A stretch of DNA of 64,000 bases from Ensifer oleiphilus (lineage in GTDB: Bacteria; Pseudomonadota; Alphaproteobacteria; Rhizobiales; Rhizobiaceae), in contig NZ_JABWDU010000001.1 of the NCBI RefSeq assembly GCF_013371465.1, forward strand, positions 434,001 to 498,000. Direction: 5' to 3'. Positions within the stretch are counted from its first letter, which is position 1, and every line of letters begins with the position of its first letter. A model generated the notes under the pieces. That model was given only the letters and a program-made list of their open reading frames with translations, did not search any database and was not told where the DNA came from. A program made the translations under genes and the position numbers. Positions 18,701-25,511 of this stretch are shown piece by piece.

Positions 18701-18841
18701 GGCTACCAGGTAGTCCTCTCCACCCACGATAGTACAGAAGCAGAGTTTCTTGTCCGAAAATGCAAGAGCGCGGGAATCCCCTTCGCTATTCACGAACTGG
18801 TACCACGTGGAGAGGAGGGCCTCATCTCGGAAGTCGCGTGA
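15785..18841 (+). CDS. lmuB: SMC/Rad50-like ATPase of Lamassu system
   Basis: A 1018-residue ABC-type ATPase with SMC architecture: N-terminal Walker A GANGLGKTS near residue 38, long Ala/Glu/Arg coiled coils, a central zinc-hook motif CPIC near residue 500, a second coil, then the signature region SEGQLSALSVSALLAAS near 922 and Walker B/D-loop LLLDDPLQHND near 943, followed by an H-loop (LSTHD). Rad50-like proteins sense DNA ends or unusual DNA; in Lamassu this subunit is thought to release the effector on invasion. All key residues are present, so it looks functional. It is the last gene before the tRNA. Confidence 0.88.
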   Translation: MSEIFLRSVELSNFRVYGDSYVFELPAEPGVTLITGANGLGKTSFFDGVEWALTGQVGRFSDIRTDSRRREADPLTRLGAPENSHRVALAFTAGEPIDRGCGFLPTEDEVAALLKKERWPAISNLHGYLSITHFLGQASTRRFSLREPKAQWEALKGPAGVDRINSLRERVSGQGARQAFTRAIRDRTQRLEKASDAFQSWLSLIEERDRLARLSSSERSFSPQHILEECEQILAQLAPLLPATQQEIAGLAEEPEAALQRLGSLIGEADEYNRAEEAKLKALEAIVAAYERSIAETAAKSALVKEIGARRTQLVNDLARAEAALNHATTALGRSRQLSAQLMARSTTLARVEAAAAQLQSASSAIAEIERQLDISKAEESRAQRRREAVQSEMDNAKALRAERSRASTQVSQAQKRAQISTALSQTRSEIARLTSLTSARDSEQLTARRSEIVNAQSLVRAEIDRLNTELRRHDERGRLLAEAIASIAHQLSHEDETCPICDSHFPPGRLKELADAQARAGTAPASALAANLSHARSEQEVLMRRQAEVDRALTELGQLSASLVVLQEQEAHLLQALVEAGGAVDVHYDGSGIDAARMALASLDERIENCPSEVALDSLLAEVQAAMDAERARQGNLDRQRINAISDAEAARSILSQHPDLWAPDHGLLISLAEQLTAIRAESALIGEKVQDDQTKVEAARLSRDSTVEAIAHEDASLSTSNRELDREAELRQDLLRQWNDAGQTGDPDSARVAQVSSRVSERSVRIGPIAFAHAELIDSLRVWRNDQQLQERERSIAATLVNFGLSTIPQVTERFTRDIAIIQDELDLAQKARARMEDVGQKMQQRAEEFADEVLKPLNDTIQRFALPLMTWTDASIIYRAEHHATRSELKPAIVRTDSDGKVTQLEMNPNLFFSEGQLSALSVSALLAASTTFSWSKWRGLLLDDPLQHNDVIHASAFMDLIRQMVRELGYQVVLSTHDSTEAEFLVRKCKSAGIPFAIHELVPRGEEGLISEVA

Positions 18842-18931
18842 TCCCAAGCGACCACTTCCTAGTCTTGTGCACTCAGCCGTTCTGACAAGCGTTTTCGTTT
18901 TCCTTCAGCCGGAGTGGAGTTTTGCCGCTCG

Positions 18932-18956
18932 AAAGTGTCTCATGATGAGATTTTTT
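18932..18956. repeat. Island palindrome, copy 5 (last before tRNA)
   Basis: Core GTCTCATGATGAGAT (right arm with one change from GAGAC), with GAAAGT left and a T6 run right; GCCGC precedes it as in copies 2 and 4. It is 90 bases after lmuB and about 150 bases from the tRNA-Thr 3' end. Confidence 0.72.
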
Positions 18957-19107
18957 GAAGAAACTTACGAAGTTTTGGTCGGTCCCAAAATTGCTCTGCG
19001 GCGCAGGTGGTGACGCGCAGCGATAAATTTTAGGGGGGTAGAAAGGTGGATTCAATTCGGGCGATAAACGCCATCGATTTGATTCGGTTCACTTTTCTCA
19101 AGAGGAA

Positions 19108-19183
19108 TGGTGCCGCTTACGTGACTCGAACACGTGACCCCATCATTACGAATGATGTGCTCTACCGACTGAGCTAAAGCGGC
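19108..19183 (-). tRNA. tRNA-Thr (anticodon CGT)
   Basis: Cloverleaf on the minus strand: acceptor arms GCCGCTT/AAGCGGC, D-arm AGCTCAGTCGGTAGAGC, anticodon stem CATCA/TGATG around TTCGTAA (anticodon CGT, reads ACG), T-arm with GTTCGAGTC, discriminator A and encoded CCA. The 3' end faces the island, as expected of a tRNA used as an attachment site. Confidence 0.96.
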
Positions 19184-19193
19184 CCTGAGGCGG

Positions 19194-19214
19194 TTCCGCG
19201 AAAAGACCGCGGAA
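19194..19214 (-). terminator. Hairpin between nitronate monooxygenase and tRNA-Thr
   Basis: Perfect 7-base arms TTCCGCG/CGCGGAA around GTCTTTT. It may end the upstream gene's transcript or be a precursor-tRNA leader structure. A candidate promoter for the tRNA on the minus strand (TTGAAA, 17 bases, TATCAG) lies just upstream of it. Confidence 0.45.
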
Positions 19215-19261
19215 CGAAGTGTGAGGCGCTGATAAACGCAAAGCGCCAAGATTTCAAGCCA

Positions 19262-20272
19262 TCAGTTTCGAGAAGTTGAAAATTCCTTGTTGGTAGCGAT
19301 CTGGGGCGCGGAAGTGAGCCCGAGACGGGCGCGCGCGGCATCGTATTCGCGCTCCCAGCGATCGACCATATGTGCGACCGAGGTGATCTCGCGCACGGCG
19401 CCGATGCCCTGGCCGCAGCCCCAGATGTCCTTCCAGGCCTTGGCGCCCTCGGTCGCCTGGGCAAAATCCATCTTCGACGGATCGGCTTCCGGCAGGCTTT
19501 CCGGATCCATGCCGGCTGCCACGATCGACGGCTTCAGGTAGTTGCCGTGGATGCCGGTGAAGTAGTTGGAATAAACGATATCGGCGGCATTGCTGTCGAC
19601 GATCATCTGCTTGTAGGCGTCGCTGGCGCGCGCCTCTTCCGTGGCGATGAAAGGCGAGCCGATATAGGCCATGTCGGCGCCCATGGCCTGGGCAGCGAGG
19701 ATGGCTCCGCCACTGGCGATCGCGCCTGAGAGAAGCAGAGGGCCGTCGAACCAGGAGCGGATTTCCTGGACGAGGGCAAAGGGGGAAAGCGTGCCGGCAT
19801 GGCCGCCTGCACCTGCGGCAACCGCGATAAGACCGTCAGCACCCTTGCGGATGGCCGAATTGGCGTGGCGGTTGTTGATGACGTCATGCAGCACGATGCC
19901 GCCATAGGAATGAATGGCGGCGTTGACCTCGGGCACGGCGCCGAGCGAAGATATGACCACCGGCACCTTGTATTTGATGCAGAGCATCAGGTCCTGCTCG
20001 AGGCGGGTGTTGGACTTGTGGACGATCTGGTTGACGGCAAAGGGCGCAGTCTTGCGGCCGGGGTTCTTCGCGTCGTGGTCGGCGAGCGTTTCGGTGATTT
20101 CGGCAAGCCACTCGTCGAGTTGCGATTGTGGGCGGGCGTTCAATGCCGGGAAGGAGCCGACCACGCCGGCCTTGCACTGCGCGATCGTCAGCTTGGGATG
20201 CGAGATGATGAACAAAGGCGCGCCGACAACCGGCAGTCTCGTCGTTCCGGAAAGAATTGGCGGCAGCGACAT
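19262..20272 (-). CDS. Nitronate monooxygenase (2-nitropropane dioxygenase family)
   Basis: A 336-residue FMN-dependent TIM-barrel protein. Family marks: VVGAPLFIISHPKLTIA at the N-terminus, AVAAGAGGHAG near 180 with the catalytic-type His, LLLSGAIASGGAILAAQAMGAD (phosphate binding), and YIGSPFIATEEARAS. It oxidises nitronates to carbonyl compounds. ATG 20272 follows GGATGGAGA at good spacing; the frame continues upstream but without ribosome sites. The palindromic operator at 20296 lies 24 bases upstream of this start and is identical to one before the beta-oxidation operon at 54.6 kb, so the gene is probably regulated with fatty-acid catabolism. Monocistronic. Confidence 0.9.
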   Translation of the reverse strand: MSLPPILSGTTRLPVVGAPLFIISHPKLTIAQCKAGVVGSFPALNARPQSQLDEWLAEITETLADHDAKNPGRKTAPFAVNQIVHKSNTRLEQDLMLCIKYKVPVVISSLGAVPEVNAAIHSYGGIVLHDVINNRHANSAIRKGADGLIAVAAGAGGHAGTLSPFALVQEIRSWFDGPLLLSGAIASGGAILAAQAMGADMAYIGSPFIATEEARASDAYKQMIVDSNAADIVYSNYFTGIHGNYLKPSIVAAGMDPESLPEADPSKMDFAQATEGAKAWKDIWGCGQGIGAVREITSVAHMVDRWEREYDAARARLGLTSAPQIATNKEFSTSRN

Positions 20273-20295
20273 CGAGTTCTCCATCCCGTGAAGTT

Positions 20296-20321
20296 TTTTG
20301 ACGTTTGCGTAAACGTCAAAA
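20296..20321. promoter_or_regulatory. 26-bp palindromic operator, copy A
   Basis: Perfect 11-base arms TTTTGACGTTT and AAACGTCAAAA around GCGT. It is identical base for base to 54720-54745. The form resembles MerR-type operators such as LiuR sites for acyl-CoA/branched-chain catabolism genes; the binding protein is inferred. Confidence 0.85.
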
Positions 20322-20550
20322 TAGATAGCAGCAAGTTGCGCGCTTGCAAAGATGCGGATTTTCGTGGCGGCGCGATGTTTTCCCCGACGTTGCCGGGGTC
20401 GCCCGCGCGTCGGACTTGCGGATTTTGAAAGCAACGGTTACGCAATTGTTAACAAAACCAACGGCGTGCATCCGGAATTAACCGATAAGAGCTTGCGGAT
20501 GACAAAAAGGCGCCGATCGAAATGACGAGCGCCGGCGGGGCTACGGCATA

Positions 20551-20651
20551 ATCCTTTAAATCGGATCCGATTTAAGGCTAGGATTATGCAGCAGATTTAA
20601 AGCGTTACAGCGTCCTTTGCGCGCCAGATTTGACGCGCGGAGTTGTAAGGC
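20551..20651 (+). repeat. Intergenic ~100-bp element, copy A
   Basis: Aligns without large gaps to 60956-61055. Conserved blocks include a terminal hairpin CCTTTAAATCG/CGATTTAAGG, then TCATGC/TTATGC-like and TAAAGCG, ACAGCG, and the end TGTAAGGC. It ends 24 bases before the GTG of the following gene. Confidence 0.85.
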
Positions 20652-20675
20652 CCGGTATGCACAGAAGGATTTGAC

Positions 20676-21851
20676 GTGAGCGGACTCGAGACTGCAATCC
20701 GAAATGCGCTGGAGCGCTCCGACAGGACCAACGCCGAGACGCGGGCGCGCATCTATCAATCCGCGCGCCAGGCGCTCGAAGCCGGGCTGCAGAAGCAGGG
20801 GATCGAGGATCAGAACGTCGTCGCCCAGCAGCGCCATCGGCTGGAAGCGGTCATCCACGCGATCGAGACCGAGGAACGCGCGGCCCTGAAGGCGCGCCCG
20901 GCGCCGGCCCCGTCTGTCAGCCTCGACGATGCCGTCGCACCGCGCGCTGCGGCAGCGGCAAAGTCCGAGCCGCAGCCGTCTGCGCCCTCGGGCGGCCGCC
21001 GTGAGCCGGCTTTTTCCGGCCAGGCGCCGCGCGACGGACAGAATGACAGTGGACTTGGTGGCCTTCGTGCCGACCGCGACGGGCCTGTTGTTTCGACGGC
21101 TGCGGCGGGCGAGGTTGCGGCCAGGCAGTCGAATGAAGGCAGGGGCGCGGTCGCGCCGGAACTGCGAGTAACGGACGGACGCAAGCGCCGACGCAAACGC
21201 GGGCGCCTGTTGTCTCTTGCCATGGTCGTCGCGACGCTGCTGGCTGCGGTCGTCGCCGCCGTCTGGTGGGTCGAGACCAACAATCTGCTGCAGTCGCCGG
21301 CTGCGCGCGACACCAATGTCGCCAATCCGCCGGCAACCGTGGCGTCACAGGATTTCGACGGGGCTGCCGGTCTGCCGACGCTCGGTGCCCAGGAAGGCTT
21401 CAGCGGCGATTGGGTCGAGGTGTACACGCCCGGCAAGACAGGGGTGATCACGCCCGGCCCGCAGGCGACTGTCGAGCCTGTCAACGACGACGGCGGCCAG
21501 CGCATCTTGCTGACCTCAGGCGATGCCGATGCGGACGGCGACGTGACCATCGAGATTCCGGCGGCGATCCTGGCCGAACTTTCGGGCAAGACGTCGACGC
21601 TGGCGCTGACGGTACAGGCCACGCCCGGCAAGTCGACGGAATTCGCGGTGGAGTGCAACTTCTCCTCGCTCGGCGAGTGCGGCCGACACCGTTTCACCCT
21701 GCATGATGAGCGGGTCGACATGCTGTTCAAGGTGACGTTCGACCGTAGCCTTGCGCCAAGCGCTGCCGGGCAGATCGTCATCAACAGCGACATCAGCGGC
21801 GGTGGCAAGGGCTTGAACCTTTACGCCATCCGCGTCCTGCCGGGCCAATAA
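20676..21851 (+). CDS. Conserved membrane-anchored protein, unknown
   Basis: A 391-residue protein: an N-terminal helical region (about 1-70, SGLETAIRNALERSDRTN and a following coiled part), a low-complexity Ala/Pro/Arg/Ser stretch (70-170), a basic patch RKRRRKRGR, one transmembrane helix (about 180-203, LLSLAMVVATLLAAVVAAVWW), and an extracytoplasmic domain with two Cys residues (ECNFSSLGECGRH). The topology suggests a bitopic inner-membrane protein with the N-terminus inside. I know it only as a rhizobial conserved protein without assigned function. The GTG at 20676 follows AGAAGGA. The neighbouring ppk2 is convergent. Confidence 0.8.
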   Translation: MSGLETAIRNALERSDRTNAETRARIYQSARQALEAGLQKQGIEDQNVVAQQRHRLEAVIHAIETEERAALKARPAPAPSVSLDDAVAPRAAAAAKSEPQPSAPSGGRREPAFSGQAPRDGQNDSGLGGLRADRDGPVVSTAAAGEVAARQSNEGRGAVAPELRVTDGRKRRRKRGRLLSLAMVVATLLAAVVAAVWWVETNNLLQSPAARDTNVANPPATVASQDFDGAAGLPTLGAQEGFSGDWVEVYTPGKTGVITPGPQATVEPVNDDGGQRILLTSGDADADGDVTIEIPAAILAELSGKTSTLALTVQATPGKSTEFAVECNFSSLGECGRHRFTLHDERVDMLFKVTFDRSLAPSAAGQIVINSDISGGGKGLNLYAIRVLPGQ

Positions 21852-21883
21852 GCCTGCGCGATAAGCCGGATGGCCGGCTGCGG

Positions 21884-22783
21884 CTATTTCAGGAAGCCGG
21901 GGCCTGAGCCGACGATCTTGTCGTCGATCTCGCCGATCGCGTCCTTGTTCTTGCCCTCGTAGTCGAGCTTGGACAGGATGTGGCGAATGAGATTGATCCG
22001 TTCGCGTCGTTTGTCGTTGCCCCGAACGATTGTCCACGGCGCGTGGTCCGTGTGGGTCGCCTTCAGCATCTGGTCGCGCTTCTCGGTGTAGTCGTCCCAT
22101 TTGTTGAGTGCAGCGATATCCATCGACGACAGCTTCCAGATCTTCAACGGATCATGGCGACGGTCGTGAAAGCGCTTGAGCTGCATTTCGCGGCCGATAT
22201 CGATCCAGAATTTGAAGAATTGAATGCCCTCGTGCACGATCATTTTTTCGAAGCGCGGAACCTGCTTGAGAAATTGTTCGTGCTGCTCGGGCGTGCAGAA
22301 GCCCATGACCGGCTCCACGCCGGCGCGGTTGTACCAGGAGCGGTCGTAGAGCACGAGTTCGCCCGCTGTCGGCATGGTCGCGATGTAGCGCTGGAAGTAC
22401 CATTGCCCACGCTCTGTCTCGGTGGGCTTCGTCAAGGCGACCACGCGGGCCCAGCGGGGGTTCAAGTTGCTGCTGGTGGCATGAATGGCGCCGCCCTTGC
22501 CGGCCGCGTCACGGCCCTCGAACAGCGCGATGATGCGCTTGCCGGTTGTCTGCTGCCAGAGCTGCAGCTTGACCAGCTCGATCTGCAGCCTTTCCAGCGT
22601 CTTCTGGTATTCGTCGTCGTCGGCGAGCTTTTTCTTGTAGGGGTAGCCGTCGGAGGTAAGTGCGGCCTCATCGACCCACTTCGGCAATTCCGGGTTGTCG
22701 ACGTCGAACAGCCGCTTCTTGCCGCCGATATCGAGTTCCACCGCCCGGCTTTCAGTCTTCGTTGCCGCCTGCGTTGACGCCAT
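21884..22783 (-). CDS. ppk2: Polyphosphate kinase 2
   Basis: A 299-residue PPK2 family enzyme with Walker [14 protein letters not shown] near residue 86, Walker [21 protein letters not shown] near 145, and a lid region with [13 protein letters not shown]. It transfers phosphate between polyphosphate and nucleotides, chiefly making ADP/ATP or GTP. ATG 22783 follows GGAGG; the frame extends upstream but without a good site. It is divergent from phoR, and the same arrangement is known in Sinorhizobium (SMc02148 beside phoR), which links polyphosphate use to phosphate sensing. I see no clean Pho box in the 131-base shared promoter region. Confidence 0.95.
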   Translation of the reverse strand: MASTQAATKTESRAVELDIGGKKRLFDVDNPELPKWVDEAALTSDGYPYKKKLADDDEYQKTLERLQIELVKLQLWQQTTGKRIIALFEGRDAAGKGGAIHATSSNLNPRWARVVALTKPTETERGQWYFQRYIATMPTAGELVLYDRSWYNRAGVEPVMGFCTPEQHEQFLKQVPRFEKMIVHEGIQFFKFWIDIGREMQLKRFHDRRHDPLKIWKLSSMDIAALNKWDDYTEKRDQMLKATHTDHAPWTIVRGNDKRRERINLIRHILSKLDYEGKNKDAIGEIDDKIVGSGPGFLK

Positions 22784-22914
22784 GTGGTCTTCCTCCAGCC
22801 CGAGCGATTTCCTGTGAGGAGGCCACAATTGCATTGCGGATTCAAGCGCGTCGTGAAAATCATGTCATGAAGCGTCGCTATCTCTCGACCATTTGAGGCC
22901 GGGAGGAAAACAAA

Positions 22915-24186
22915 GTGATTCATGAGGATATGGTGCTGGACGGTTCCAAGGCGTTCTGGCGGACGCTCGTGCCGCGATTGAAGGCTGAGCGCTGGCTGCT
23001 CGGCCTGACGGCACTGCTGGCAGTCCTTGCAACAGTGGCCGGCATCCATTTCCTCGCTGTCCTGCCGTTCTGGATCGTGCTTGCCGCAGCCCTGCTCAAC
23101 CGCAGCGCGCCATCGGCGCTGCCGAAGGCCGCGAAAGCGGCCAAGGTCGTTGCGGCTACGGGCCGGGCCAGCGACGCCCTGATCCCGGCCCTGAACGCGC
23201 TGGATATGCCGGTCCTTGTGGTGGCTGCCGATGAAACCGTCGTCTTCCAGAACATCGCGGCCGAAAAGGCATTCGGCACCATTCCGCCCGATAGCTATCT
23301 CGCAGCCCGCGTCCGTTCGCCCGGCATTCTCGATATGGTTCGCGAGACGATCGCGACCGGCAAGATCAACCAGATCGAACACACCGAGCGCCTGCCGTCC
23401 GATGCGGTCTACGTGGTCCGCGTGGCGCCCGCCGAAATCGGCGGCGGCGGTCCGTGGAGCCGGGTCTTCCTGCTCACCTATCGCGACATCTCGCAGGCCC
23501 GCCGCATCGATCGCATGCGCTCGGACTTCGTTGCCAATGCCAGCCACGAACTGCGCACGCCGCTGGCATCGCTGCGTGGCTTCATCGAAACGATGCAAGG
23601 CCCGGCGCGCAACGACATGAAGGCTCAGGAAAAGTTCTTCGGCATCATGCACGAGCAGGCGACACGCATGAGCCGGCTTGTCGACGACCTCCTGTCCTTG
23701 TCGCGGCTGGAGCTGAAATCCCACATCGCACCTGACGATACGATCGACCTGCGCCCGCTGCTCGGCCATGTCCGCGACAGTCTTGCGCCCCTTGCGAGCG
23801 ATCTCGACGTGACGATCACGCTGACGATGCCGGATAACCCCGTTGTCGTTCAGGGGGACCGCGACGAGCTGACCGAGGTGTTCGAGAACCTGATCGAGAA
23901 CGCCTGCAAATATGGCCAGGAAGGCAAGAAGGTCGATGTCGAGCTTTCCGGAGGCGAGGGCGGGCAGGCCGAGGTCGTCGTCAGAGACTACGGCCCCGGG
24001 ATTCCCGCCGAACATGTGCCGCGCATCACCGAGCGGTTCTACCGCGTCAATGTCGAGGCGAGCCGCTCGAAAAAGGGCACCGGTCTCGGCCTTGCGATCG
24101 TCAAGCACATCCTGACCCGCCACCGCGCGCGGCTCCTGATCCACTCGGAGCTGGGCAAGGGCACGGTGTTTACCGTGCGTTTTTGA
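22915..24186 (+). CDS. phoR: Phosphate regulon sensor histidine kinase
   Basis: A 423-residue membrane kinase: two closely spaced hydrophobic helices (about 24-62), a PAS-like domain (about 90-190), the phosphoacceptor motif ANASHELRTPL with His211, and an ATPase domain with N-box NLIENACKYG, G1 DYGPGIP and G2 GTGLGLAIV. Starts at GTG 22915 after GGGAGG. It phosphorylates PhoB in low phosphate and takes its signal from the Pst transporter and PhoU, all encoded next to it. A 194-base gap with a Pho box separates it from pstS. Confidence 0.95.
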   Translation: MIHEDMVLDGSKAFWRTLVPRLKAERWLLGLTALLAVLATVAGIHFLAVLPFWIVLAAALLNRSAPSALPKAAKAAKVVAATGRASDALIPALNALDMPVLVVAADETVVFQNIAAEKAFGTIPPDSYLAARVRSPGILDMVRETIATGKINQIEHTERLPSDAVYVVRVAPAEIGGGGPWSRVFLLTYRDISQARRIDRMRSDFVANASHELRTPLASLRGFIETMQGPARNDMKAQEKFFGIMHEQATRMSRLVDDLLSLSRLELKSHIAPDDTIDLRPLLGHVRDSLAPLASDLDVTITLTMPDNPVVVQGDRDELTEVFENLIENACKYGQEGKKVDVELSGGEGGQAEVVVRDYGPGIPAEHVPRITERFYRVNVEASRSKKGTGLGLAIVKHILTRHRARLLIHSELGKGTVFTVRF

Positions 24187-24247
24187 CATATTGGCGCTGG
24201 ATAAAGTCGCACTGTCCATTTTTCATTATGATTTTCAATGACATGAT

Positions 24248-24276
24248 CTGTCATAAATGTTTCGCGAAACTGACAT
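24248..24276 (+). promoter_or_regulatory. Pho box upstream of pstS
   Basis: Three 7-base units at an 11-base period: CTGTCAT, GTTTCGC, CTGACAT, separated by AAAT and GAAA. Units one and three match the PhoB consensus closely. It is 104 bases before the pstS start, so PhoB activates the pst operon here. Confidence 0.8.
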
Positions 24277-24380
24277 AAAAGGTGTGGCTATCGGCGGCTA
24301 GTTAGGGGCAGCCGATCAGACGGCGAAGAGCGCTGCAACGCTTGGCGCACTCAACACAAGCCCATTCCGGGAGAACTTTT

Positions 24381-25415
24381 ATGAAAGCTCTTAAACTCAC
24401 TGTCGCGGCGCTCGTCGCATCCGCCGCGTTCGCTGGCGTGGCTGTCGCGCGCGATCAGGTTCAGGTCGCCGGCTCCTCGACGGTTCTTCCCTACGCAAAG
24501 ATCGTCGCCGAGACGTTTGGCGAAACCTTCCCGGACTTCAAGACCCCGGTTGTTGAATCCGGCGGCTCCTCGGCCGGCCTGAAGGAATTCTGCAAGGGCG
24601 TCGGCCCTGACACCATCGACATCGCCAACTCCTCGCGCAAGATCAAGGACAGCGAAGTCGAGGCCTGCAAGGCCGCCGGCGTCACCGAAATCCAGGAAAT
24701 CCAGATCGGCTACGACGGCATCGTTTTTGCAACCGACGCCGGCAACTCCGACCTCGCCCTGAAGCCTGTCGATCTCTACAAGGGTCTGGCTGCTGAAGTC
24801 GTCGTCGACGGCAAGCTCGTCGCCAACCCCTACAAGAAGTGGTCTGAAGTCAACGCCGCTCTGCCGAACGCCGATATCGCTGCCTTCATCCCGGGCGAAA
24901 AGCATGGCACGCGCGAAGTCTTCGAAGAGAAGATCCTCGCTGCAGGCTGCAAGGAAGCCGGCGCCCTCGACGTCATCAAGGCTGCCGTTGCCGATGAAAA
25001 GCAGCAGCACAGCAAGTGCGTCGCAGTCCGCAAGGACGGCATGGCCGTCGACATCGACGGCGACTACACCGAGACGCTGGCCCGTATCGCTGCCAACAAG
25101 AACGGCATCGGCGTCTTCGGCCTGTCCTTCTACGAAAACAACGCCGACAAGCTGAAGGTCGCCACCGTCAACGGCATCGTTCCGTCGACCGAAACGATCG
25201 CTTCCGGCGAATACCCGGTTTCGCGCCCGCTCTACTTCTACGTCAAGAAGGCACACCTCGGCGTTATCCCGGGCCTCAAGGAATATGTTGAGTTCTTCCT
25301 CGACGATCAGATGATCGGCCCGGAAAGCCCGCTTGCCGAATACGGCCTCGTCGCTGCTCCGGATGCCGAGCGCGAAGAAATCCGCAAGGCTTTCGCCGCC
25401 GGCAACATGCTCTGA
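24381..25415 (+). CDS. pstS: Phosphate ABC transporter substrate-binding protein
   Basis: A 344-residue periplasmic protein with a signal peptide (MKALKLTVAALVASAAFAGV, cleavage likely after AVA) and phosphate-binding motifs VAGSSTVLPYA, ESGGSSAGLKEFC and GTREVFEEK. ATG 24381 follows GGGAGAAC. A perfect 12-base hairpin follows the stop and probably protects the 3' end, which explains how the binding protein is made in excess over the permease. Captures phosphate for PstC/A/B. Confidence 0.96.
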   Translation: MKALKLTVAALVASAAFAGVAVARDQVQVAGSSTVLPYAKIVAETFGETFPDFKTPVVESGGSSAGLKEFCKGVGPDTIDIANSSRKIKDSEVEACKAAGVTEIQEIQIGYDGIVFATDAGNSDLALKPVDLYKGLAAEVVVDGKLVANPYKKWSEVNAALPNADIAAFIPGEKHGTREVFEEKILAAGCKEAGALDVIKAAVADEKQQHSKCVAVRKDGMAVDIDGDYTETLARIAANKNGIGVFGLSFYENNADKLKVATVNGIVPSTETIASGEYPVSRPLYFYVKKAHLGVIPGLKEYVEFFLDDQMIGPESPLAEYGLVAAPDAEREEIRKAFAAGNML

Positions 25416-25424
25416 TATTGACAA

Positions 25425-25454
25425 GCCCCGGCGCGACATTGCTCGCGCCGGGGC
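25425..25454 (+). terminator. pstS-pstC intercistronic hairpin
   Basis: Perfect 12-base arms (GCCCCGGCGCGA and its complement) around CATTGC, without a T-run. More likely a processing/stabilising or partial-termination element than a full terminator, because pstC follows on the same strand. Confidence 0.75.
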
Positions 25455-25511
25455 ATGCCTCCATCCGAACTGCCGGCAGCGCCTTGAGCGCCACGCCGCG
25501 GAGACGTGCCG

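Larger units (their letters stand above)
1..19107. mobile_element. Defence-bearing genomic island abutting tRNA-Thr (left end outside window)
   Basis: The segment holds an AlpA-like protein, a primase-polymerase, an XRE regulator, a type I restriction operon and a Lamassu-type operon, with no housekeeping genes, and stops at the 3' end of a tRNA gene, a classic integration site. No integrase is visible, so it is probably left of base 1, where a duplicate of the tRNA 3' end should also lie. Base composition in several parts (2.3-4.5 kb, 10.9-19 kb) looks less GC-rich by eye than the core to the right. Whether this is one element or stacked insertions cannot be decided here. Confidence 0.75.
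20273..20675. other. 403-base intergenic region with operator and repeat
   Basis: Divergent region between the nitronate monooxygenase gene (minus) and the 391-residue membrane-protein gene (plus). It contains the 26-bp operator (20296-20321) and one copy of an intergenic element of about 100 bp (20551-20651). No gene is seen. Confidence 0.8.

Noticed and set aside
1-19107. CRISPR array or insertion sequence in the island
   Set aside because: Repeats are too few and kilobases apart for CRISPR; no transposase or terminal inverted repeats with target duplication found.
20273-20434. Upstream extension of the nitronate monooxygenase
   Set aside because: Would translate through the palindromic operator, and ATG 20272 has the proper ribosome site.
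22784-22914. Pho box between ppk2 and phoR
   Set aside because: ATGTCATGAAGCGTCGC is only loosely similar to the repeat units; not enough to call.
22462-24219. 585-residue antisense frame across ppk2/phoR
   Set aside because: Covers two well-supported genes; no recognisable domain.
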